DNA of 64,000 nucleotides from the NCBI RefSeq assembly GCF_006539165.1, contig NZ_BJMM01000003.1, forward strand, positions 62,001 to 126,000, given 5' to 3'. The DNA is from Streptomyces cacaoi (lineage in GTDB: Bacteria > Actinomycetota > Actinomycetes > Streptomycetales > Streptomycetaceae). Both the position numbers and the translations under genes were made by a program. The notes beneath the pieces were generated by a model that was not told where the DNA came from, did not search any database, and saw only the letters and a list, made by a program, of their open reading frames with translations. Position 1 is the stretch's first letter. Each line of letters begins with the position of its first letter. Below, in pieces: positions 34,004 through 43,293 of the stretch.

Positions 34004-37000
34004 GGCTCCACCGGCTCACGCTCACCGCGTTCGGCCCGTTCGGCGGCGAGCACACCGTCGACTTCGACGCGCTCTCCGAGGCCGGGCTCTTCCTGCTGCA
34101 CGGCCCGACGGGCGCCGGCAAGACCTCCGTGCTCGACGCCGTCTGCTTCGCCCTGTACGGCGGGGTGCCCGGCGCCCGCCAGCAGCCCGGCGGCACCCTG
34201 CGCAGCGCGCACGCCGACCCGCACACCCGCACTCGGGTCGTCCTCGAACTCACGGTCGCCGGACGCCGGTTGGAGATCACCCGCGCTCCGGAACAGCTGC
34301 GCCCCAAGGCGCGCGGCACCGGACTCACCCGCGAGCGCGCCCACACCGAGCTGCGCGTCTGGGACGGCGCACGCTGGCAGGGCCTCAGCCGCTCGCACCA
34401 GGAGATCGGCGAGGAGATCGGTCAGGCCCTGGGCATGAACCGGGAGCAGTTCTGCCAGGTCGTCCTCCTGCCCCAGGGCGACTTCGCACGGTTTCTGCGT
34501 TCCGGCGCCGAGGACCGCGCCAAGCTGCTCGGACGGCTCTTCGACACCGACCGGTTCGCCGCCGTCGAGGAGGAGCTGGCCCGGATGCGCCGCACCGCCC
34601 AGCAGGAGGTGGCCGAGGGCGACGAGGAACTGCTCGCCCTCACCCACCGGATGCGCCAGGCCGTCGGCGATCCCCCCGAACTCGCGGGCGGGCCCCGGCC
34701 GGAAGCCCCGGCGGAGCCCGCGCCGGCTCTTCCCGGGCCGCGCCGGGGCGGCCGGTCCCGGGGCGGCTCTTCCCGGTCCGGCCGCCCGGACGAGGAGCCG
34801 GCCCGTCTCGCGCCCGGCACGCCCGGCCTGGCCGACGCGGTGCTCGGCTGGGCCGCGCAGGCCCGCGCTTGGGCACGCGAACGCCTCGCCGGTACGGAAC
34901 TGGCGGCCGGTGCCGCCCGCGCGCGGCACACCGCCGCCCTGGAGCGGCTGGCGGAGAGCCGCGAACGCGCCCGCGCCCAGGAGCGGTTCGCTGAGGCCCG
35001 GCGCCGCGCGGCCGCGCTGGAGCACCGCGCGCCGGAGCGGGACGAGGCGCACCGGAGGCTGGAGCGCGCCCGCGCGGCCGACGCGGTGGGGCCCGCGCTG
35101 GAGCTGCTCACCGCGGCGCAGACCGAGCACCGGCGCCGCGTCCGGGCCCGGCAGGACGCCTACGCGGTGCTGCCCGACGGCCTGGCGGAGGCCGGCACCG
35201 AGGAGCTGACCGCCCGCGAGCGCGAGCTGCGCCAGGAGCTGGGTGCTCTCCGCGCCGCGCGGGAGGAGGAGCCCCGCGCGGCCGAACTGGATGCCGAACT
35301 GGGCCGTCTGGACGCGGAGTCCAGGGCCGACGAGGACCTGCTGCGGGAGGCTGCCGACTGGCTCGACGGCTGGGAGGACATCCGCGAGAGCCTGCGCCGC
35401 CGGCTGGACGAGGCACTGGAGGCCACCACACAGGCCGAGCGGCTGCTGGGCGAACTGCGCCCCGCGCGTGCCCGCCTGGACGCGGCCCGCGAGCGCGACC
35501 GGCTGGCGGAACTGCTGCGCGCCGCCGAGCAGGAGGCCCCGGCCGCACGCGAGGCGGCGAACGCGGCCCACGAGAGCTGGCTGGATCTGCGCGAGCGGCG
35601 GCTGCGCGGCATCGCGGCGGAGCTGGCGGCGGGGCTCGCCGCGGGCGCGCCCTGCCCGGTGTGCGGCGCGTCGGAGCACCCCGAGCCGGCCCGCGCGGGC
35701 GAGGGGCACGTCGACCGGGCGGCCGAGGAGGCCGCGCTGGAGGCTTCCCGGCGCGCCCAGGAGCGCAGGGAAGCGGCCGAGCGCCGGGCGGCGGCGCTGC
35801 GGGAACAGCACGCGGCGGCCGAGGCAGCGGCGGACGGCGCCACCGGCGAACTGGCCCGCGCCGTCGAGCGGCTGGAGGCCGAGCACGCCACGGCACACGA
35901 GCGTGCGGGCGGCGGCCACGCCGCACGGGAGGCGCTGACGGCGGCCGAGAGCGAGCACACCCGGCGGCTCGCCCAGCAGCAGGAGGCCGAGCGCCGCACG
36001 GCGGCCCGCACCTCACGCCGCGAGACGCTGCTGAACGAGCGGTCCGCGCTGCTGCGGCGGCTGGAGCGGGCGCGGGGCGGCGCCCCCAGCGTCGCCGCAC
36101 GCGCCGCCCGACTGGAGTCGACGGCCGAGCGGTTGACGCAGGCCGCCGAGGCCGCGGCCGGCGAGCGCGCCGCCCGGGAGCGGCTCACCGAGGCCGAGGC
36201 GCGGGTGCGCGAGGCCGCCCGGCAGGCCGGGTTCGACGGACCCGAGGAGGCGGCGGAAGCCCTGCTGCCCGAGGACGGGCCGGAGGGGCGCAAGGCACTG
36301 CGCGACCGGCTGGAGGCGTACCGCGCCGAAGCGGCCGCCGTGCAGGCCGAGTTGGCCGACCCCGAGCTGTGCGCGGCCGCCGAGGCGCCGGCGGCCGATC
36401 CCGCCGCCGCGCTCGCCCGCGCCGAGGCGGCCGAACAGCGGCTGCGTGCCGCCGAGTCGGCGCACGACGCGGCGCGTGCGAGCGCCGCGGCACTCGACGA
36501 GCTGGGCGCCCGCGCCACCGAACGGGTCCGCAAGCTGGCCCCGTTGCGCGCCGCGTACGAACAGGTGGCCGCGCTCGCCGGGCTGACCGCGGGCACGTCC
36601 GCGCAGAACGAGCGCCGGATGCGCCTGGAGTCCTATGTGCTGGCGGCCCGCCTCGAACAGGTCGCTGCGGCGGCCTCCGCCCGCCTGGCGCGGATGTCGG
36701 CGGGCCGGTACACCCTCGTGCACTCCGACGAACGGGCCTCCGGCCGGGGGCGCTCCGGCCTGGGCCTGCATGTGGTGGACGCGTGGACCGGCGGCGAACG
36801 GGACACCGCCACGCTCTCCGGCGGTGAGACGTTCTTCGCGTCGCTGGCGCTCGCGCTGGGGCTCGCCGATGTCGTCACCGAGGAGGCGGGCGGCACCCGC
36901 CTGGAGACCCTCTTCATCGACGAGGGCTTCGGCAGCCTGGACGAGCAGACGCTGGACGAGGTGCTGGACGTCCTCGACGGGCTGCGCGAACGCGACCGCT

Positions 37001-37119
37001 GCGTGGGCATCGTCAGCCACGTCGCCGATCTCCGCCGCCGCGTCCCCGTCCAACTGGAGGTGACCAAGTCCCGCACCGGCTCGGCCCTGCGGCACCGGAC
37101 GGCCCCGGCACCGGTCTGA
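34000..37119 (+). CDS. sbcC: Exonuclease SbcC (Rad50-like ATPase)
   Basis: 1039 residues. Walker A is GPTGAGKTS near residue 38. Long Ala/Arg/Glu coiled coils flank a zinc hook CPVC (C552 and C555). The ABC signature TLSGGETFFASLALAL and Walker B LETLFIDEGFGSLDE are near the C-terminus, followed by the D-loop. A Gly/Arg/Ser/Pro-rich insert (about residues 225-270) interrupts the first coiled coil. The coiled coils are of the length seen in actinobacterial SbcC. Coupled to sbcD by a 4-bp overlap. Confidence 0.95.
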   Translation: MRLHRLTLTAFGPFGGEHTVDFDALSEAGLFLLHGPTGAGKTSVLDAVCFALYGGVPGARQQPGGTLRSAHADPHTRTRVVLELTVAGRRLEITRAPEQLRPKARGTGLTRERAHTELRVWDGARWQGLSRSHQEIGEEIGQALGMNREQFCQVVLLPQGDFARFLRSGAEDRAKLLGRLFDTDRFAAVEEELARMRRTAQQEVAEGDEELLALTHRMRQAVGDPPELAGGPRPEAPAEPAPALPGPRRGGRSRGGSSRSGRPDEEPARLAPGTPGLADAVLGWAAQARAWARERLAGTELAAGAARARHTAALERLAESRERARAQERFAEARRRAAALEHRAPERDEAHRRLERARAADAVGPALELLTAAQTEHRRRVRARQDAYAVLPDGLAEAGTEELTARERELRQELGALRAAREEEPRAAELDAELGRLDAESRADEDLLREAADWLDGWEDIRESLRRRLDEALEATTQAERLLGELRPARARLDAARERDRLAELLRAAEQEAPAAREAANAAHESWLDLRERRLRGIAAELAAGLAAGAPCPVCGASEHPEPARAGEGHVDRAAEEAALEASRRAQERREAAERRAAALREQHAAAEAAADGATGELARAVERLEAEHATAHERAGGGHAAREALTAAESEHTRRLAQQQEAERRTAARTSRRETLLNERSALLRRLERARGGAPSVAARAARLESTAERLTQAAEAAAGERAARERLTEAEARVREAARQAGFDGPEEAAEALLPEDGPEGRKALRDRLEAYRAEAAAVQAELADPELCAAAEAPAADPAAALARAEAAEQRLRAAESAHDAARASAAALDELGARATERVRKLAPLRAAYEQVAALAGLTAGTSAQNERRMRLESYVLAARLEQVAAAASARLARMSAGRYTLVHSDERASGRGRSGLGLHVVDAWTGGERDTATLSGGETFFASLALALGLADVVTEEAGGTRLETLFIDEGFGSLDEQTLDEVLDVLDGLRERDRCVGIVSHVADLRRRVPVQLEVTKSRTGSALRHRTAPAPV

Positions 37120-37218
37120 GGCACGGGGCCGGGGCGGGCCGTGCGGGCGCCGCACGCCGGTTCCGGGCCCCTGTGTTCCCTTTGTGTCCCCTGGCGCGGC
37201 GGTGCGCGCCCCGGCCGG

Positions 37219-38229
37219 TCATCGCCCCGGGGTGTCGAGCAGGGTGGTGCCCAGCTCCGTGGGGCTGTGCAGGGCCGTGTTGCGGTGCCGGACGGTGCGC
37301 ACCAGCCCGGCGGCGCGGAGCGTCGTCGCGTGTTCGCTGGCGCTCGGTGACGCCAGGCCGGTGAAGGCGGCGAGTTCCTTGGTCGAGCAGCCGGGGTGCT
37401 CGGCGATGGCGGTCAGCACGGCGGCCCGGGTGGGGCCCATGAGCGAGGCCAGTGACGACCGCGCGTGCGGCGGCGCGGCAGGGGGCGCGGCCGGGTCGAT
37501 CAGCAGCGGCGTGCCGGAGGTCCGGTCGCGGTGCGCGGGGTAGCGCAGGACCGGCTGTGGCTCGGCGTCGTCGTCGAGGCCCGGTGAGTCGGTGCCGAAC
37601 AGGGAGGGGACGAGCAGCAGTCCGCGGCCGCCGAGGTGCAGATCGCCCTCCATGCCGGAGAGCAGCGCGACCTCCAGGACGGGCGGATTCCAGCGGATGC
37701 GCCGCGGGTCCAGCGAGCCGAACAGGGCTTCCACCCCGCCGGTGAGCAGTTGCCGGGTGCGGACCGCCCGGTCGGCCGCGGCTTCATCGACGACGCACGG
37801 CCACGTGGGCGACAGCAGGACGGAATGGACGTGGTCCAGCGCGTCGAAGAGCCGGCGTCGCAGGTCCGGGTCGTCGGGCAGGCGGTGCACCCACGAGGGC
37901 AGCGGCCGGCACTCCGCTATGAAGGCCAGATCCGCGCGGATCCGGGAGCGGGGTGTGGCCCGCGTCCGCTCCAGCAGTTCCTGCGGGCTGCCGGGCCCGG
38001 CGGGTGTGAGGAACGTCGGCGTCGGGCCGCTGGGCGGGATCAGATCGAGGACCAGCCGGGCCTCGGGCCCCAGCCGGGCGAAGGCGGCGCGCCGCCAGGC
38101 ACCGAAGCACACGGCGTGGCGGCGGGTTTGCAGGGCGCGTACCGCCGCGTTCAGCTCCATCAGCGGTGGCGGCTGTGCCACATGGGTGCGCGCCAGGTCC
38201 TCGACCGTGAAGTGAATACGGAAGACCAT
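37219..38229 (-). CDS. ArsR-like winged-helix transcriptional regulator (DUF5937 type)
   Basis: 336 residues from ATG 38229 with GGGGAGGGA upstream. The C-terminal quarter is a winged helix: RAAVLTAIAEHPGCSTKELAAFTGLASPSASEHATTLRAAGLV, the ArsR pattern. The N-terminal 250 residues (HFTVEDLARTHVAQPPPLMEL...) are a conserved actinobacterial domain seen in many similar regulators, probably ligand- or partner-binding. No metal-binding Cys pair is evident. It is divergent from the small secreted protein gene, so that gene is a candidate target. Confidence 0.85.
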   Translation of the reverse strand: MVFRIHFTVEDLARTHVAQPPPLMELNAAVRALQTRRHAVCFGAWRRAAFARLGPEARLVLDLIPPSGPTPTFLTPAGPGSPQELLERTRATPRSRIRADLAFIAECRPLPSWVHRLPDDPDLRRRLFDALDHVHSVLLSPTWPCVVDEAAADRAVRTRQLLTGGVEALFGSLDPRRIRWNPPVLEVALLSGMEGDLHLGGRGLLLVPSLFGTDSPGLDDDAEPQPVLRYPAHRDRTSGTPLLIDPAAPPAAPPHARSSLASLMGPTRAAVLTAIAEHPGCSTKELAAFTGLASPSASEHATTLRAAGLVRTVRHRNTALHSPTELGTTLLDTPGR

Positions 38230-38389
38230 TCCCTCCCCTGTCCTCGGAAGAGCCCCTTGGGCGATGTTCCGGGAATGTCGTGGTTCGGTCCAGACCGAAT
38301 CTCGTCGAGAAGCCGTCCCGCAGGCCGAAGACTGAGGAACACAGGGCCCGCGCCACCGTCCTCGGGCGCAGGCCGAGACCACCACAACC

Positions 38390-38401
38390 GGGGGGGGGGG
38401 G
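38390..38401. repeat. Run of 12 G
   Basis: An uninterrupted tract of twelve G lies 14 bp before the ATG of the secreted-protein gene, in its ribosome binding region. It could slip at replication or be an assembly/sequencing error. Confidence 0.9.
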
Positions 38402-38415
38402 AAAATCCCGTGCAG

Positions 38416-38829
38416 ATGCGTACCCGTCTCGTCCCGTTCGCGATGACCGCCGTGCTGCTGGGCGGGGGAACGGCCGCCGTGGCGACCGCCCCGGCCCAGG
38501 CCGCGCCGTCGGGGCCGGACGCGACGATCCAGTCCTGCTACGGCAGCGCACGGAACTACACCAGCGCACCGGGCGGTTCCGGCAGCAACGCCCACTGGCC
38601 GGGCACCGGCAAGTACGCCTACACCACCGCGAACTGCAACGACATCAACCTCAAGGTCAACTACGACCGTACGGTGCGGACCTGCTTCCAGAAGACCGGC
38701 AAGTGCAACGGCTGGAAGAAGGCCCGCAAGGGCCAGTGGGCGTTGGCCGCCACCGATGTGAAGACCGGTACCGGGTTCTACATCCAGTTCAAGGGCGCGA
38801 ACCGGAGCACCGGCAAGATCGCCTACTGA
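38416..38829 (+). CDS. Small secreted protein with four Cys
   Basis: 137 residues from ATG 38416; an in-frame GTG at 38410 is an alternative. Signal peptide: RTRLVPFAMTAVLLGGGTAAVATAPAQA, with cleavage expected after A29 (AQA|A). The mature part has four Cys (QSCYGS, ANCND, RTCFQ, GKCNG), which could make two disulphides, and is rich in Lys, Gly, Tyr and Thr. It may be an extracellular binding protein or inhibitor; I do not recognise a family. Divergent from the ArsR-like regulator. A strong terminator follows at 38889-38922. Confidence 0.8.
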   Translation: MRTRLVPFAMTAVLLGGGTAAVATAPAQAAPSGPDATIQSCYGSARNYTSAPGGSGSNAHWPGTGKYAYTTANCNDINLKVNYDRTVRTCFQKTGKCNGWKKARKGQWALAATDVKTGTGFYIQFKGANRSTGKIAY

Positions 38830-39139
38830 GGCCCGCCGAGCCTCACCGGAGCCCCACCGGGGCCCGCTGAGGCCGCACAGGGGATCACGCGGGGCGCCGG
38901 CCGCAGACCACCGGCGCCCCGCCGCGGCGCTCAGTGCGCCCGGGACCGCCCGGGCGACGAACCGCGAGAACGGTCCGACGTCCGCACCGACGTCCACGAT
39001 CCGGGGGGGAGCCGGGGGAGCCGGACGCCGTGCCGGAGGTGTGCGGGCGCGGCGAACCTCCCCGGCACCACGGGTACCTGACGGCCCGTCCACCGGCGGG
39101 CTCGCCGTCGCGGGCCGCGCTCTGGCAGCATGCCCTCGC
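38830..39139. other. 310-bp intergenic region
   Basis: No gene found. It starts with G+C-rich imperfect repeats, holds the terminator at 38889-38922 and ends in the upstream region of the VanX-like gene, where I see no clear promoter. Confidence 0.5.
38889..38922 (+). terminator. Terminator of the secreted-protein gene
   Basis: A perfect 12-bp stem, GCGGGGCGCCGG with CCGGCGCCCCGC, and a 10-nt loop, 60 nt after the stop. Confidence 0.75.
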
Positions 39140-39835
39140 ATGACATCTGTGGCGCACACCTCCGGCCGGCCGGAGGACATCGTGCTGATGAGCGATCCCC
39201 GGGTCGCGGCGGTCCCCGTCCAGGAGTGCGGCGATCCCCTGGTGGACTGCCGCGGACTGCTGCGGGTCGACGACCGTCGCGGCGATCCGCACGGCGACTG
39301 GGCGCGGCTGCGGCGCGGAGTGGCCGAACGGCTGGTGCGGGCCCAGGAGTTGCTGCCGCACGGCTGGCGCTGGCTGCTGGTCGAGGGCTACCGGCCGGTC
39401 TCCCTGCAACGGCAGATCTTCGACGGGTACGCGGACCGGCTGCGGGCCGCGCACCCGGAGGCGGACGCGGCGTGGCTGCACGAGGCGACGGCACGCTGGT
39501 GCGCCCCCGTCGAGACCGGCGGACACACCGCGGGCGCCGCCGTCGACCTGACCGTCTGCGACGAGGACGGCGACGAGATCGACATGGGCTGTCCGGAGGC
39601 CGCCACCCCCGAGGAGAGCGACGGGCTGTGCTGGACGCACGCCCCCGGCCTCACCGCCCGGGCCAGGGAGAACCGGGCCAGGATGGGCGAGGCGCTCGGC
39701 GCGGTCGGCATGGTCAACTACCCGACCGAGTGGTGGCACTGGTCCTGCGGCGACCGGTACTGGGCGTGGACGACGAGCGCTCCCGCCGCCTGCTACGGGC
39801 CGGTGCCCGACGAGGAGGCACGGGCCGGACGGTGA
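39140..39835 (+). CDS. VanX/DdpX-type D-Ala-D-Ala dipeptidase family protein
   Basis: 231 residues from ATG 39140; an in-frame ATG at 39188 has a better ribosome binding site (GGAGG) and could be the real start. Zinc motifs: GGHTAGAAVDLTV (His and Asp of HxxxxxxD) and EWWHWS with the catalytic Glu and third His. WLLVEGYRPVSLQRQIF has the conserved Arg of VanX. It probably cleaves D-Ala-D-Ala or a related dipeptide in the cytoplasm. No vanHA genes are near, so it is more likely a housekeeping or cell-wall recycling enzyme than a resistance gene. Confidence 0.85.
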   Translation: MTSVAHTSGRPEDIVLMSDPRVAAVPVQECGDPLVDCRGLLRVDDRRGDPHGDWARLRRGVAERLVRAQELLPHGWRWLLVEGYRPVSLQRQIFDGYADRLRAAHPEADAAWLHEATARWCAPVETGGHTAGAAVDLTVCDEDGDEIDMGCPEAATPEESDGLCWTHAPGLTARARENRARMGEALGAVGMVNYPTEWWHWSCGDRYWAWTTSAPAACYGPVPDEEARAGR

Positions 39836-39880
39836 CCGTCCGGCGCGCGGCCGTGCCCCTCACCGTGCGCGGCACGGCCC

Positions 39881-39907
39881 GTGCGGGGCGGCCCGGCCGC
39901 CCCGCAC
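39881..39907. terminator. Bidirectional terminator between convergent genes
   Basis: GTGCGGGGCGG pairs perfectly with CCGCCCCGCAC across a 5-nt loop, between the VanX-like and DUF885 stops. Confidence 0.75.
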
Positions 39908-39968
39908 CGCCGTCGCAGGCGACGCCCGCCGACCGCCGGGCCGGGCACCGGCCGCCCCGCACCCGCCG

Positions 39969-41693
39969 TCACAGCGCGGAGAGTTCGGCCTCCAGATCGT
40001 CCAGGCCGAGAGAGCCCAGGGAGAGCGCCGCCATGTGCCACGCCTTGGGGTCGAAGGCGTCGCCGTGCGCCCGGCGTGCCGCCTCCCGGCCCCGCAGCCA
40101 GCACCGCTCGCCCAGCTTGTAGCCGATGGCCTGCCCGGGCATGCCCAGGTAGCGCACCAGCTCGCTCTCGACGAAGTCGGCAGGCCGTCCGCTGTGCAGA
40201 CCGAAGAACTCCTGGGCCAGTTCGGGCGTCCAGCGCTCGCCCGGGTGGAAGGGGGAGTCCGCCGGGATCTCCAGCTCCAGATGCATGCCGATGTCGACGA
40301 TGACGCGCACCGCCCGCATCATCTGGGCGTCCAGATACCCCAGCCGGCGCTCCGCCGTGGTGAGGAAGCCCAACTCGTCCATCAGCCGCTCCGCGTACAG
40401 CGCCCAGCCCTCGGCGTTGGCGCTGACCATGCCCACCGTCGTCTGGTACTTCGAGAGCCGGTCGGCGACGTACGTCCACTGCGCCAGCTGGAGATGGTGG
40501 CCCGGCACGCCCTCGTGGTACCAGGTGCTGACCAGGTCGTACACGGGGAAGCGGGTCTCGCCCATCGTCGGCAGCCAGGTGCGGCCGGGCCGGGAGAAGT
40601 CCAGGGACGGCTGGGTGTAGTAGGGCGCGGCGGCGCCACCGGGCGGCGCGATCTGCGCCTCCACGCGCCGTACCGGCTCGGCCAGTTCGAAGTGGGTGCC
40701 GTCCAGCTCGGCGATCGCCTCGTCCATCAGGCCCTGGAGCCACTCGCGGACCGCGTCGACGCCCTCGACGGCCTCGCCGTGCGTGTCCAGGTGCCGCAGC
40801 GCGTCCCACGGGGTGCTCGCGCCGGGCAGCACCTTCTCGGCCTCGGTGCGCATCTGCTCCAGCAACCGGTGGAACTCCGACCAGCCGTAGTCGTACGCCT
40901 CCTCCAGATCCAGGTCGGTGCCGTTCCAGTAGCGCGCCCACAGCGCGTACCGCTCGCGGCCCACCGTCTCGGGCGCCCCGGCGACACCGGGCCGGTACAC
41001 GTCCCGCATCCAGTCGCGGAGCGCGGCGATCGCCCGGTCGGCCTCGCCCGCGGCCTCGGCCAGCTCGGTGCGCAGCTTCTCGGGCCCGCCCGCGGCGAAC
41101 TCGGCGAACCAGCTGCGGCCCGTGCCGCCGTCCCGGCCGGTCTCGCCGAGCCACTCCGCGAACTGGCCCAGCACGGTGGACACCTGGCGGGGCCCGGCGT
41201 ACAGGCCCCGGGCCAGGCCCTCCTCCAGGGACGCCCGGTAGCCGTCCAGCGCGACGGGCATGGCCCGCATCCGGGAGGCGACGGCGGCCCAGTCCTCGTC
41301 CGTCCCGGTCGGCATGACGGTGAAGATCTCCCGCACCGAGTGCACCGGTGAACTGAGGTTGCTGACCGCGCGCAGCCCCTCCCCGGCCTCGTGCACGGCG
41401 AGGTCGGCCTCCAGCCGCTCGCGCAGCAGCTTCGCGCAGCGCCGCTCGGCGTCGGCGCTCCCGCCGGGCCGGGCCTCGGCGGCGGCCAGTTCGGCGAGCG
41501 TCGTACGGTTCAGCACGGCCTGGGCCTCCTGGCCGGCCGGGGAGAAGTCGGGCAGCTTTCCGTGGCTTTCGGGCACACCGAGGAAGGTTCCGGTGAGCGG
41601 GTCGAGGTCGACGAGGGCGTCGACGTAGGCGTCGGCGACCTGGCGCGGCAGGGGCGCGGACGCCGCGCCGGCGGAGTTGAGTGCTTCGGACAT
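39969..41693 (-). CDS. DUF885 family putative metallopeptidase
   Basis: 574 residues from ATG 41693 with GAGGATGAG upstream. HEGVPGHH (H393, E394, H399, H400) and SANAEGWALYAERLMDELGF provide the zinc site. The N-terminal half is all helical (DPLTGTFLGVPESHGKLPDF is a family motif). No signal peptide. It is a second, distant DUF885 copy in this window (see 28236-29906). Confidence 0.85.
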   Translation of the reverse strand: MSEALNSAGAASAPLPRQVADAYVDALVDLDPLTGTFLGVPESHGKLPDFSPAGQEAQAVLNRTTLAELAAAEARPGGSADAERRCAKLLRERLEADLAVHEAGEGLRAVSNLSSPVHSVREIFTVMPTGTDEDWAAVASRMRAMPVALDGYRASLEEGLARGLYAGPRQVSTVLGQFAEWLGETGRDGGTGRSWFAEFAAGGPEKLRTELAEAAGEADRAIAALRDWMRDVYRPGVAGAPETVGRERYALWARYWNGTDLDLEEAYDYGWSEFHRLLEQMRTEAEKVLPGASTPWDALRHLDTHGEAVEGVDAVREWLQGLMDEAIAELDGTHFELAEPVRRVEAQIAPPGGAAAPYYTQPSLDFSRPGRTWLPTMGETRFPVYDLVSTWYHEGVPGHHLQLAQWTYVADRLSKYQTTVGMVSANAEGWALYAERLMDELGFLTTAERRLGYLDAQMMRAVRVIVDIGMHLELEIPADSPFHPGERWTPELAQEFFGLHSGRPADFVESELVRYLGMPGQAIGYKLGERCWLRGREAARRAHGDAFDPKAWHMAALSLGSLGLDDLEAELSAL

Positions 41694-41783
41694 GGACTCA
41701 TCCTCGCGCCCCCGCCCACCGCCCTGCCACCACCCCGGGGGGTTGCGCACGAGGCGGAAGTGAGCTGGGAGGCGCCGAAAGGC

Positions 41784-43208
41784 TCAGCCGTCGACGCGCC
41801 CCGGGGCCACACCGGCCGCCGCCAGCACCGCCGTGACCACCAGCGTGCCCTCCTCCACCTGGTAGTCGAGCGGCAGCTCCAGGCCCCGCATGGCCGCGAC
41901 CATCGCGGTGTTGGACGAGTGCGTCACCGCGTAGACGCTCTCGGCGCCCGTCTCGCCGGCCATCACGACCAGCCGCCGCAGCAGCTCACCGCCGATGCCG
42001 CGGCGCTGCCAGGCGTCCTCGACCAGCAGCGCCGCCTCGGTCTCGTCCCCGTCCCACAGCAGATGCCCCAGCGCGACGAGCCGGCCGGACGCCGTCTCCA
42101 CGGCGAGGGTGCGGCCGAAGCGGGGCGACAGCAGATGACGCAGATAGCTGTCCGCGTCACCGGGCGGGCCGTGGTAGCGCTGCGCCAGCGTCTCGCGGGA
42201 GCAGCGCGCGTGCATGGCCGCGGCCGCCTCCAGATCGGCGGTGTCGGCCCGGCGGATGGTGAGGGTCTGGCCCGCGGGCAGCGTCAGCGCGTCCTTGCCG
42301 TGCGGCAGCCGTCGGCCCAGCCGGGCGTCCAGCTCCACCAGGGCGCGGGCACGGGCGAACTCGGTCGGGGTGAAGGGAAGAGTGGGCCGCTCCACGACGA
42401 TCTCACCTCCTGCGGGGTCCGGCACCCGCAGTACCGTACCGCTCAGCGTGCCCTCGGCGCGGGCCGCCCCCGGTACCGAGCGGATCGTGCAGCGCCCCAG
42501 CAACTGACGCAGCGCGAGGGGGAGTTCGGCGGCGTCCAGCGCCGTGCGGGTGGCCAGCCGCAGCGCGCGGGTGGGCGCGTCCACCAGGTCGTGCGCGTCC
42601 GCCCGCTCCGTCCAGGTGCCCCGGCCGCCCGCGAGGGAGACGGTCCGGGCGAGCGCGCGGGCCTCCAGCCCGGCCGGGGCGCGCAGCAGGAACTCGTCGA
42701 CGGTCTCGGTGCCCAGCGGGTGGGTCTGGAGCGTCAGGATGTCGACGCGTACGCCGGCCAGCGCCGTGCACAGCTGCGCGAGCGCCCCCGGGGTGTCGCG
42801 CACGGTCGTGCGCATCCGCCACAGCACGGTCCCGTCCGCCCCGCCGGGCTGTTCGACGGGGTGGTCCACCGTGCCGGCCTGCTTCTCCGACCCCGCGGTC
42901 CCGGCCGCGGGGCCGGTATCGGCCGACCGCCCCGGCGGCGGTGCACCCGGGCGGTCGGCGCGCCGGGCCCACCACAGGTGGACGACGGCCGCCGCGGCCA
43001 GCCCCAGGGCGCAGACGATCAGCGTCACCGGCCCGTCGGGCGCGTTGACCACCGTCTTGGCGAGGGTGTCCGCCGTGGCGACGGCGATGAACAGGGCGGC
43101 CAGCTCGACGAGTTCGCGCCGCCAGTGCGGGGAGCGCGAGCGGCCCCGGGGCTCCTCGGTATCGGTCACGGAGTGCTGTTGGCGTGGTACGGACAGCTCA
43201 TCACTCAT
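41784..43208 (-). CDS. Membrane-anchored ACT domain plus GNAT domain protein
   Basis: 474 residues from ATG 43208. Two hydrophobic helices near the N-terminus (LVELAALFIAVATADTLAK and VTLIVCALGLAAAAVVHLWW), then an ACT domain at about 128-200 (WRMRTTVRDTPGALAQLCTALAG), which usually binds amino acids, then a GNAT-like acetyltransferase domain (about 320-460) with motif A LLVEDAWQRRGIGGELLRRL. It could be an amino-acid-controlled acetyltransferase at the membrane. The ACT-GNAT order recalls actinobacterial amino-acid-regulated protein acetyltransferases, but this one has added membrane helices. The substrate is unknown. Confidence 0.8.
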   Translation of the reverse strand: MSDELSVPRQQHSVTDTEEPRGRSRSPHWRRELVELAALFIAVATADTLAKTVVNAPDGPVTLIVCALGLAAAAVVHLWWARRADRPGAPPPGRSADTGPAAGTAGSEKQAGTVDHPVEQPGGADGTVLWRMRTTVRDTPGALAQLCTALAGVRVDILTLQTHPLGTETVDEFLLRAPAGLEARALARTVSLAGGRGTWTERADAHDLVDAPTRALRLATRTALDAAELPLALRQLLGRCTIRSVPGAARAEGTLSGTVLRVPDPAGGEIVVERPTLPFTPTEFARARALVELDARLGRRLPHGKDALTLPAGQTLTIRRADTADLEAAAAMHARCSRETLAQRYHGPPGDADSYLRHLLSPRFGRTLAVETASGRLVALGHLLWDGDETEAALLVEDAWQRRGIGGELLRRLVVMAGETGAESVYAVTHSSNTAMVAAMRGLELPLDYQVEEGTLVVTAVLAAAGVAPGRVDG

Positions 43209-43293
43209 ACCGTCCAGCGTCCTGGACAGGCGTTTCCTGATCACGAACGAGGTATGACCACCGCGTAAAAAGACCCGCTGGCCGCCGAATGCC

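Noticed and set aside
33463..35958. 831-residue minus-strand open frame opposite sbcD/sbcC
   Set aside because: Shadow of sbcC; the amino acid content is that of reverse-read coiled-coil codons.
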